64,000 nucleotides of DNA from Streptomyces xantholiticus (GTDB taxonomy: Bacteria > Actinomycetota > Actinomycetes > Streptomycetales > Streptomycetaceae). Under the pieces are notes generated by a model that was not told the DNA's origin, did no database searches, and was given only the letters and a program-made list of their open reading frames with translations. The translations under genes were made by a program, and so were the position numbers. The stretch lies in NCBI RefSeq assembly GCF_014651015.1, contig NZ_BMWB01000004.1, forward strand, positions 124,001 to 188,000, in the 5' to 3' direction. Shown in pieces: positions 56,107-64,000 of the stretch. Within the stretch, counting starts at the first letter, position 1. Every line of letters begins with the position of its first letter.

Positions 56107-56651
56107 TTCTCCACTCTCCGTGCGCCGCCGAGCAGCAGCTCGGCGGTCATGTGCTGGAAGTCCTTCTTGGCGACGCGGCCGTCCATCACGGCCCAGGCGC
56201 ACGAGCCGACGAGGGCGTAGAGCGCCTCGGTCAGCCAGGCCGGTGTGAGGTCGATCCGGAACTCGCCCTGTTGTTGGCCGCGGCGGAACAGGTCGCACAC
56301 GCGGGCGTCGAGGCGCGCCCAGCCTTCGTTGATCTGGTCACCCTCGAACAGCTGGTTCTCCGTGTAGAGGAAGGCCAGCAGATCGGCGGCCGGATCCATC
56401 TCGGTGATCAGCCGCCGCAGCGCGTCGCTCGCGGCGTCGTCGTCCAGGCGCGCCTTGTCGAGTGCGGCCTCGAACTCCTGGATGCCGAGCTGTTCCAGTG
56501 CCCTGATCAGCGCGTCCCGGCCGGCGAAGTGCCGGTGCAGGGTGGCTCGACCGATGCCGGCGGCCCGGGCGACCTCGTCCATGGTGGCGGTCGACTTACG
56601 GGCGAGCAGGGCGGCTGCGGTACGGAGCACGCGTTCTCGGTCCATGGTCAT
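56103..56651 (-). CDS. TetR-family repressor of the MFS efflux gene
   Basis: A 182-residue regulator. The N-terminal helix-turn-helix is TMDEVARAAGIGRATLHRHF near residues 23-42. The C-terminal ligand-binding domain contains DLLAFLYTENQLFEGDQ and ALVGSCAWAVMDGRVAKKDF. Its stop overlaps the MFS start. A perfect inverted repeat lies 19 nt upstream of the chosen ATG, pointing to autoregulation. An ATG at 56678 (MSHMVYG) is an alternative start but would place the operator inside the gene. Confidence 0.9.
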   Translation of the reverse strand: MTMDRERVLRTAAALLARKSTATMDEVARAAGIGRATLHRHFAGRDALIRALEQLGIQEFEAALDKARLDDDAASDALRRLITEMDPAADLLAFLYTENQLFEGDQINEGWARLDARVCDLFRRGQQQGEFRIDLTPAWLTEALYALVGSCAWAVMDGRVAKKDFQHMTAELLLGGARRVEK

Positions 56652-56689
56652 GAGACAACCATAAACCATATGAGACATCAACGTCTCAT
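56650..56689. promoter_or_regulatory. Operator for the TetR repressor
   Basis: ATGAGAC (56670-56676) and GTCTCAT (56683-56689) form a perfect 7-bp inverted repeat with a 6-nt spacer. A third ATGAGAC half site is at 56650-56656. Confidence 0.65.
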
Positions 56690-57241
56690 TCAGAACGCAG
56701 ACGTCTCCTTTCCGCAGGTCATAAGGCGGCACCCGCTGGCCGCATGGGGCAGCGGCGGACCGTTCCAGCCGGCGCAGGTGGCGCGGAACTCGAGCGCCGG
56801 ATCGCCCCTCCCCCAAGCCGATCCGATCGTCACGGCGCTCACGGCGCACGACGCACACCTGCTCGGCCGCCCCGAAGACGCCGAGATTCGCCGCCGATCG
56901 GCAATACGGCTGGAGAGCATGAACGACCGGCTGGGCAGCTGGGGACCGGTTCGGCTTCGCAGCCCTTGAGGCGCAACCCGGTCCAGTTCGTGAACAGTTG
57001 GGCCGAGGCCACTCAGCCGCGAGGGTCGCCGCTCGACGAGGCAACCGCGTTCGAAGCGAGCTCCGGCCAGGGCCGGAGCGACCGGGTGGGCAGCGTTCAC
57101 GGCCCGACAGCGGGCTAGGGTGGATTCGACCAGCTCCGACGGCACCCGGGATCCGTAGCCGGCCGGTCGATCCAGGGGTACCTGCGTACGCGGCGCGGCG
57201 CGGCTTTCCGAGGAGGTTGTCCGCCCCGGCGGACGACAAAG
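56690..57241. other. Long intergenic region between tetR and rgt
   Basis: About 550 nt without a supported gene. A plus-strand frame ending at 56969 reads HDAHLLGRPEDAEIRRRSAI near its end and could be a decayed gene fragment, but no start or ribosome site is visible. No other structure noticed. Confidence 0.4.
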
Positions 57242-57267
57242 GGCAAGGAGAAAACCTACTCCTTGCC
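57242..57267. repeat. Inverted repeat upstream of the RAE
   Basis: Perfect 9-bp arms GGCAAGGAG / CTCCTTGCC with an 8-nt A-rich loop. The arms contain the same GCAAGG / CCTTGC core as the RAE 24 nt downstream. Confidence 0.7.
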
Positions 57268-57290
57268 ACTCTCAACTTATAGCGCACCGG

Positions 57291-57309
57291 GGGGCTTGCG
57301 GCAAGGCCC
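57291..57309 (+). promoter_or_regulatory. Rifamycin-associated element (RAE)
   Basis: GGGGCTTGCGGCAAGGCCC is a 19-bp near-palindrome that, as I recall it, equals the published rifamycin-associated element found upstream of rifamycin-inactivating genes in actinobacteria. It lies 59 nt upstream of rgt. The element is linked to rifamycin-inducible expression. Confidence 0.85.
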
Positions 57310-57368
57310 GGGCCGTGCCGCAGAATTGCCCGTCCGAAGCCAGGACCTGTGGAAACGGGAGTCGCGAA

Positions 57369-58604
57369 GTGCGTGTGTTGTTGTCGACCTATGGGTCACG
57401 CGGGGACGTCGAACCGCTGGTGGGACTCGCGGTGCAGTTGCGGGCACTCGGCGCGGAGGTGCGGGTGTGCGCGCCGCCGGACGAGGATTTCGCGCACCGG
57501 TTGGGCGATGTCGGCGTGCCGATGGTGCCGGTCGGCCAGTCGGCGCGCGCGCTGACGACAGCGGCGCCGCCGCCGTCATCCCTGCCCCGGCGCGCGGCCG
57601 AGTTGATCGCCGGCCAGTTCGACGCGGTCACCACGGCGGCAGAGGGATGCGATGCGTTGGTGGCGACCGGCGCGATGCCCGCGGCGGCCGGCGCGCGGTC
57701 GGTGGCCGAGAAACTGGGCATCCTCTCCGTGTCCGTGACCTTCCAGCAGCTCACCCTGCCCTCCCCGCACCACTCACCGCTGGCGTATCCGGGCCGGCCG
57801 TTCCCGCCGGACGTGACCGACAACCGGGTGCTGTGGGACCTGGACGCTCAGAGCATCAATGCGCTGTTCGGTGAGGCGCTCAACACGAACCGGGCGTCGA
57901 TCGGCCTCCCGCCGGTGGACAACGTCCGCGACTACGTCATCGGCGACCGGCCGTGGCTGGCGACGGACCCGGTCCTGGACCCGTGGCAGGAGCGGGCGGA
58001 CCTCGACGTCGTGCAGACCGGCGCGTGGACTCTGCCGGACGAACGCCCGCTCCCCGCCCCGTTGGAGGCGTTCCTGGACGCCGGCACGCCACCGGTGTAC
58101 GTGGGCTTCGGCAGCATGGCCATGCACGCCTCGAAGGACATCGCACGGGTGGCAGTCGAGGTCGTCCGCGCACAGGGCCTCCGCGCACTCGTCTCCCAGG
58201 GCTGGGCCGACCTGGCCCTGATCGACGACCGCGACGACTGCTTCGCCGTCGGCGAGGCCAACCACCAGGCACTGTTCGGCCGGGTGGCCGCCGTCGTGCA
58301 CCACGGCGGCGCGGGCACGACGACGGCGGCCGCCCGGGCCGGTGCGCCCCAGGTGGTGGTACCCCAGCTGGCGGACCAGCCCTACTGGGCCGGCCGGGTG
58401 GCCGACCTGGGCATCGGCGCGGCACACGAGGGCCCGACTCCCACCTTCGAGTCCCTGTCGGCCGCGCTGAGAACGGCCCTGACCCCCGGGACCCGTGCAC
58501 GAGCGACCGCCGTGGCCGGCGCGATCCGCACCGACGGAGCGACGGTGGGCGCGAAGCTGTTGCTCGACATGGTCGGCCGAGAGAGGCAGCCCGTGCCGGC
58601 GTGA
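57369..58604 (+). CDS. rgt: Rifamycin glycosyltransferase (Rgt-type, GT1 family)
   Basis: A 411-residue GT-B glycosyltransferase of the macrolide/vancomycin glycosyltransferase type. The N-terminus VRVLLSTYGSRGDVEPLVGL is the acceptor-side start. The donor-binding C-terminal half has VYVGFGSMA near residue 245, then VVHHGGAGTTTAAARAGAPQ near residue 312 and PQLADQPYWAGRVADLG. Rgt enzymes inactivate rifampin by glucosylating the 23-OH. Assignment rests on resemblance to Rgt and on the RAE upstream; other glycosyltransferases share the fold. GGAG lies eight bases before the GTG start. helR follows on the same strand. Confidence 0.85.
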   Translation: MRVLLSTYGSRGDVEPLVGLAVQLRALGAEVRVCAPPDEDFAHRLGDVGVPMVPVGQSARALTTAAPPPSSLPRRAAELIAGQFDAVTTAAEGCDALVATGAMPAAAGARSVAEKLGILSVSVTFQQLTLPSPHHSPLAYPGRPFPPDVTDNRVLWDLDAQSINALFGEALNTNRASIGLPPVDNVRDYVIGDRPWLATDPVLDPWQERADLDVVQTGAWTLPDERPLPAPLEAFLDAGTPPVYVGFGSMAMHASKDIARVAVEVVRAQGLRALVSQGWADLALIDDRDDCFAVGEANHQALFGRVAAVVHHGGAGTTTAAARAGAPQVVVPQLADQPYWAGRVADLGIGAAHEGPTPTFESLSAALRTALTPGTRARATAVAGAIRTDGATVGAKLLLDMVGRERQPVPA

Positions 58605-58746
58605 CCCACGCGGGACCGTCAAGCCGGGACCCGGAACACGAGTACCCGCACACCCGGGCGACCTGAACCGACAACAACCACGCGGCCCATGTCCGGCGGA
58701 GCATTGCTCGTCATGGCCACCGTGTTCGTCACACCGGTCCGGACGC

Positions 58747-58770
58747 CTTGCCGCGCGCAATGGTCGCAAG
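58747..58770. promoter_or_regulatory. RAE-like half sites upstream of helR
   Basis: CTTGC (58747-58751) and GCAAG (58766-58770), the RAE core half sites, face each other with a 14-nt spacer instead of 1 nt. It may be a degenerate RAE or chance. Confidence 0.25.
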
Positions 58771-58794
58771 CGGCCTCACATCGGAGCTGAAGAC

Positions 58795-60957
58795 GTGAAC
58801 CCCCTGACCACCAGCCCGTTCGACCTTCCCGACCGCCTCTCCCCCAAGGCCGAACCGACGCTGATCGCCGGCGATGAGGAGCACTTCGCGGCCATCTCGG
58901 AGTGCCTCGAGCAGTCGATCGCCGATCTGTCCGACCGCCTCGAGGCGGAGCGCAAGGCGCCCGGCGGCATTGGCCGTCAGGCGATGGACCGGGACACGGA
59001 GATCCACCGCCTGACCACTCGCCTGCGCGCACTGCGTCGCTTCGGCCTGGACCTGTGCCTCGGACACATGGTCGGCGCGGACGACCCCGAGCCCGTGTAC
59101 GTCGGACGATTCGGCCTCAAGGACAGCACGGGTCGTCGGCTGCTGCTCGACTGGCGCTCCCCCGCGGCTGAACCGTTCTTCGGAGCCACGCACGCCAACC
59201 CGATGGGTCTGGCAAGCCGCCGCAGGTACCGCTGGACCCGTGGCCGGATCAGCGACTACTGGGACGAGGTGTTCACCTCGGACGGGTTTGCCGGGCACGC
59301 CGCGCTCGACGACCAGTCCGCCTTCATCGCCAGCCTGGGCAGCAACCGGTCGCCACGGATGCGAGACGTGCTCGGCACCATCCAGGCCGACCAGGACGCA
59401 ATCATCCGCGCGGGATCCCGCGGTGCTCTCGTCGTCGATGGCGGCCCGGGTACGGGCAAGACCGTCGTCGCTCTGCACCGCTCCGCCTACCTCCTCTACT
59501 CCGACCCTCGCCTCGGTCACCGCCGGGGCGGCGTGCTCTTCGTCGGTCCGCACCAGCCCTACCTGGGCTACGTCGCCGACGTCCTTCCCGGCCTCGGAGA
59601 GGAGGGCGTGCAGACCTGCACCCTGCGGGACCTCGTCGCCGAGGGAGCCGCAGCAGCGATCGAGACCGACCCGGACGTGGCCCTGCTGAAGTCGTCCGCG
59701 AACATGGTGAAGGCGATCGAGACGGCCGTCAGGTTCTACGAGGAGCCGCCCACCAAGGGGATGACCGTTACGACCCACTGGTCCGACATCCGGCTGAGCG
59801 CCCACGACTGGGCCGTGGCGTTCGAAGCAGCAGAACCCGGTACTCCGCACAATGAGGCGCGCGAGCAGGTCTGGGAGGAACTGCTCACGATCCTGGTGGA
59901 CAAGCACGAAGGCGACGCCTCGCCGGCCATGCTCCGCAGGTCGCTGCTGCAGAACAGGGAGTTGCTCGCGGCATTCAACCGCGCGTGGCCGCTGCTCGAA
60001 GCGGCTGACCTCGTCGGAGATCTGTGGTCGGTACCCGCCTACCTGCGGTTGTGCGCTCCCTGGTTCGGCCCCGGTGACGTCTCCAAGCTCCAGCGCGAGG
60101 ACGCCCAGGCCTGGACGGTGTCCGACCTGCCGCTCCTGGACGCGGCACGGCAGCGGCTCGGCGACCCGGAGGCCTCGCGACGCAAGCGTCGGCACAACGC
60201 CTCTGTCGCCGCCGAACGCGAGCACATGGCCAAGGTCGTCGACGCCCTGCTCGAGGCCGATGCCGACGGTGAAGGTGTGATGACGATGCTGCGCGGACAG
60301 GACCTGCGGGACAGCCTGGTCGACGAGACGGCGCTGGCCAGCAGCGAACCGGACCTGCTCGCCGGCCCGTTCGCGCACATCGTCGTGGACGAGGCCCAGG
60401 AACTGACCGACGCGCAGTGGCAGATGCTGCTGCTCCGGTGCCCGTCCCGGAGCTTCACCATCGTCGGGGACCGTGCCCAGGCCAGGCACGGGTTCACGGA
60501 GTCGTGGCAGGAACGGCTCGAGCGGATCGGGCTCGACCGCATCGACCTGGCCTCCCTGAGCATCAACTACCGGACGCCGGAAGAAATCATGGCGGAAGCC
60601 GAGCCCGTCATCCGGGCCGTGCTCCCGGACGCCAATGTGCCGACCTCCATCCGCAGCAGCGACGTCCCCGTCGTCCACGGATCCACTTCGGATCTGAGCT
60701 CGATCCTCGACAACTGGCTTGCCGCACATGCCGACGGGATCGCCTGCGTCATCGGCGCTGGTGACATCGGAGTTGGCGCATTCCGGGCGACGTCCCGCGT
60801 CCGGTCGCTGACCCCGGAGCTGTCGAAGGGGCTCGAGTTCGACCTGGTCGTCCTCGTCGACCCGGAGGCGTTCGGCAGGGGCGTCGAAGGAGCGGTCGAC
60901 CGCTATGTCGCGATGACCCGAGCGACCCGGCAACTCGTCGTCCTCACGAGCTCCTGA
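58795..60957 (+). CDS. helR: RNA polymerase recycling/rifamycin-resistance ATPase HelR (HelD-like)
   Basis: A 720-residue UvrD/Rep-type superfamily 1 ATPase of the HelD class. Walker A is VVDGGPGTGKTVVALHRSAY near residue 220, Walker B is IVVDEAQELTDAQW near residue 530, motif IV-V regions are SINYRTPEEIMAEAE and SKGLEFDLVVLVD, and motif VI is YVAMTRATRQLVVL. The N-terminal coiled-coil arm spans about residues 20-90. HelR-type proteins bind RNA polymerase and displace rifamycins. The GTG start has GGAG upstream. Position behind RAE-rgt supports this over a housekeeping HelD. Confidence 0.87.
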   Translation: MNPLTTSPFDLPDRLSPKAEPTLIAGDEEHFAAISECLEQSIADLSDRLEAERKAPGGIGRQAMDRDTEIHRLTTRLRALRRFGLDLCLGHMVGADDPEPVYVGRFGLKDSTGRRLLLDWRSPAAEPFFGATHANPMGLASRRRYRWTRGRISDYWDEVFTSDGFAGHAALDDQSAFIASLGSNRSPRMRDVLGTIQADQDAIIRAGSRGALVVDGGPGTGKTVVALHRSAYLLYSDPRLGHRRGGVLFVGPHQPYLGYVADVLPGLGEEGVQTCTLRDLVAEGAAAAIETDPDVALLKSSANMVKAIETAVRFYEEPPTKGMTVTTHWSDIRLSAHDWAVAFEAAEPGTPHNEAREQVWEELLTILVDKHEGDASPAMLRRSLLQNRELLAAFNRAWPLLEAADLVGDLWSVPAYLRLCAPWFGPGDVSKLQREDAQAWTVSDLPLLDAARQRLGDPEASRRKRRHNASVAAEREHMAKVVDALLEADADGEGVMTMLRGQDLRDSLVDETALASSEPDLLAGPFAHIVVDEAQELTDAQWQMLLLRCPSRSFTIVGDRAQARHGFTESWQERLERIGLDRIDLASLSINYRTPEEIMAEAEPVIRAVLPDANVPTSIRSSDVPVVHGSTSDLSSILDNWLAAHADGIACVIGAGDIGVGAFRATSRVRSLTPELSKGLEFDLVVLVDPEAFGRGVEGAVDRYVAMTRATRQLVVLTSS

Positions 60958-61206
60958 CACCGGCAGGACGAACGCCCGCTCGGGCCCGCGAGCTGCCGTT
61001 CGTCGACTGGCCGCAGACGTAGGGCGGGCGCCGCCCGCCACGTTCCGCAAGGCGCATTGCATCCTCCCGTACGCGCCCGGGCGCCCGTCGCGGACCAGGA
61101 CCACCTCGCCGCCGCCCTGCTGCTGCGCGTCGACGAACGGACGGGCCCGACCCGGCCGGACTCGACGCGCTCGCGGACCGGGCGGCGGCCGCCGTGGTGC
61201 CGTCGG
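60958..61206. other. Intergenic region between helR and argH
   Basis: About 250 nt with no supported gene. It is GC-rich, with an imperfect hairpin GGGCGGGCGCCGCCCGCC near 61022-61040. This may terminate helR and argH transcripts, which converge here. Confidence 0.4.
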
Positions 61207-62637
<1,431 letters not shown>

Positions 62638-62741
62638 TCAAGCTCCTGGAAAGGGTACGGATGTGCCACCGCCTCCCCTGCCGGAACGGTCCGGGAAGGC
62701 GGTCTGTACAACGCGTGCGGGTTACGCGAGGTCCCGTCGGG

Positions 62742-63938
62742 CTACGCCCGCAGATCACGCCGCGCAGCGATCTTCTGCGACAGGCCGAAGATCTCGATGA
62801 AGCCCTGTGCCTTGGACTGGTCGAACGTGTCGCCCGAGTCGTAGGTGGCGAGGTTGAAGTCGTACAGCGACACGTCGGACTTCCGGCCGGTGACGACGGC
62901 CCGGCCGCCGTGCAGGGTCATCCGGATGTCGCCGGTGACGTGCTGGTTGGCCTCGTCGATGAAGCCGTCCAGGGCCCGCTTGAGCGGGGAGAACCACAGG
63001 CCGTCGTAGACCAGTTCGCCCCAGCGCTGCTCGACCTGCCGCTTGTACCGGGCGAGCTCGCGCTCGACGGTGACGTTCTCCAGCTCCTGGTGGGCGGTGA
63101 TCAGGGCGATCGCGCCGGGAGCCTCGTACACCTCACGGGACTTGATGCCGACGAGCCGGTCCTCGACCATGTCGATCCGGCCGATGCCCTGGGCGCCGGC
63201 CCGCTCGTTGAGCTGCTGGACGGCCTGGAGGACGGTGACGGGCTTGCCGTCGATGGCGACCGGGACACCGGCCTTGAAGGAGATGACGACCTCGTCGGCC
63301 TCACGCTGCTCGGCCGGGTTCGAGGTGTACTCGTAGATGTCCTCGATCGGCGCGTTCCAGATGTCCTCCAGGAAGCCCGTCTCGACGGCCCGTCCGAAGA
63401 CGTTCTGGTCGATGGAGTACGGCGACTTCTTGGATGTGGCGATCGGAAGCTGCTTCTCCTCGCAGAAGGCGATCGCCTTGTCCCGGGTCATCGCGTAGTC
63501 ACGGACCGGGGCGATGCACTTCAGCTCGGGCGCGAGGGCCACGATGCCGGCCTCGAACCGCACCTGGTCGTTGCCCTTGCCGGTGCAGCCGTGGGCGACG
63601 GTGCTCGCACCGTGCTTCTTGGCGGCGGCGACGAGGTGCTTGACGATGGTGGGCCGGGAGAGCGCGGAGACCAGCGGGTACCGGTCCATGTAGAGAGCGT
63701 TGGCCTTGATCGCGGGGAGGCAGTACTCGTCGGCGAATTCGTCCCTGGCGTCGGCGACCTCGGCCTCCACGGCCCCGCAGGCGAGCGCACGCTTGCGGAT
63801 GACGTCCAGGTCCTCGCCTCCCTGGCCGACGTCCACGGCAACGGCGATGACCTCGGCGCCCGTCTCCTCGGCGATCCAGCCGATGGCGACGGAGGTGTCC
63901 AGGCCGCCCGAGTAGGCGAGTACGACGCGCTCGGTCAC
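62742..63938 (-). CDS. argG: Argininosuccinate synthase
   Basis: Joins citrulline and aspartate using ATP. The 398-residue protein has the ATP P-loop [15 protein letters not shown] at the N-terminus, [14 protein letters not shown] near residue 115, and [19 protein letters not shown] near residue 255. The GTG start has AAGGAG six to seven bases upstream. With argH downstream it forms the final two steps of arginine synthesis. ARG-box-like palindromes lie just upstream. Confidence 0.97.
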   Translation of the reverse strand: MTERVVLAYSGGLDTSVAIGWIAEETGAEVIAVAVDVGQGGEDLDVIRKRALACGAVEAEVADARDEFADEYCLPAIKANALYMDRYPLVSALSRPTIVKHLVAAAKKHGASTVAHGCTGKGNDQVRFEAGIVALAPELKCIAPVRDYAMTRDKAIAFCEEKQLPIATSKKSPYSIDQNVFGRAVETGFLEDIWNAPIEDIYEYTSNPAEQREADEVVISFKAGVPVAIDGKPVTVLQAVQQLNERAGAQGIGRIDMVEDRLVGIKSREVYEAPGAIALITAHQELENVTVERELARYKRQVEQRWGELVYDGLWFSPLKRALDGFIDEANQHVTGDIRMTLHGGRAVVTGRKSDVSLYDFNLATYDSGDTFDQSKAQGFIEIFGLSQKIAARRDLRA

Positions 63939-63954
63939 GGGGTTCTCCTTACGG

Positions 63955-63981
63955 TGCATGCACTGATGGGCATAACTATGC
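63955..63981 (-). promoter_or_regulatory. ARG-box-like palindromes upstream of argG
   Basis: TGCATGCA (63955-63962) and GCATAACTATGC (63970-63981) are two palindromes with the TGCAT/ATGCA core of streptomycete ARG boxes, 17-43 nt before the start codon. ArgR repression is inferred. Confidence 0.55.
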
Positions 63982-64000
63982 AGTGTTCCGTATGGTTTGT

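Noticed and set aside
58729..61104. A 791-codon minus-strand frame opposite helR
   Set aside because: Entirely antisense to the clearly recognisable HelR ATPase, and it lacks any domain motif.

Overview
The window is chromosomal DNA of a Streptomyces. Base composition is very GC-rich with G/C at most third codon positions, and GTG and TTG starts are common. It carries the sporulation-specific SsgB, phosphatidylinositol-mannoside lipid genes and the core gene order rel-apt-secF-secD-yajC-ruvBAC-yebC-pdxTS-pimA-pgsA-thrS known from the S. coelicolor core. Most of it is conserved housekeeping sequence. The one clearly accessory-looking stretch is about 54.5-61 kb.

Layout. 1-14.1 kb, almost all on the minus strand: stringent response (rel, 3' end outside the window), adenine salvage (apt), Sec translocon accessories (secF, secD, yajC), Holliday junction resolution (ruvC-ruvA-ruvB), a YebC regulator, PLP synthase (pdxS-pdxT), and a tightly overlapping operon for phosphatidylinositol mannosides (pgsA, acyltransferase, pimA-type mannosyltransferase). 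14.4-24.4 kb: an EF-G-like GTPase with a degenerate G domain, a membrane protein, a HIT protein, thrS, a DUF4365 protein paired with an actinobacterial hypothetical, and a DEDDh exonuclease. 23.9-36.4 kb: two identical tRNA-Val(CAC) genes flanking a large membrane protein, ssgB, a CGNR zinc-finger protein, small membrane proteins, a DsbA-like protein, an acetyltransferase, a two-gene aminodeoxychorismate unit, and a Gly-Cys-Val-Val-Val tRNA cluster. 36.6-49.4 kb: a membrane-anchored Ser/Thr kinase, a SpoU-type RNA methyltransferase, cobalamin/siroheme genes (cysG-like, a BluB-CobT fusion with a very long disordered N-terminus, a CbiET-type cobL), and the methionine importer metNIQ. 49.4-54.3 kb: HAD hydrolase, small membrane proteins, acetyltransferase, sigma factor, secreted glycerophosphodiester phosphodiesterase with a PHO-box-like upstream region, and an acyl-glycerophosphate acyltransferase. 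54.5-61 kb: a TetR-MFS efflux operon, then a rifamycin-resistance pair (glycosyltransferase rgt and RNA-polymerase-associated ATPase helR) headed by a copy of the rifamycin-associated element. 61.2-64 kb: argH and argG with an ARG-box-like promoter.

The two most interesting points are the RAE-rgt-helR module, which combines drug modification with target protection behind one element, and a Cys/Met-rich leader peptide upstream of metNIQ that suggests translation-coupled attenuation. Many neighbouring genes overlap by 1 or 4 nt (ATGA, GTGA, TGATG, TAATG), indicating translational coupling. Strong GC-rich hairpins mark most operon ends. All assignments come from reading the sequence; no database search was run.
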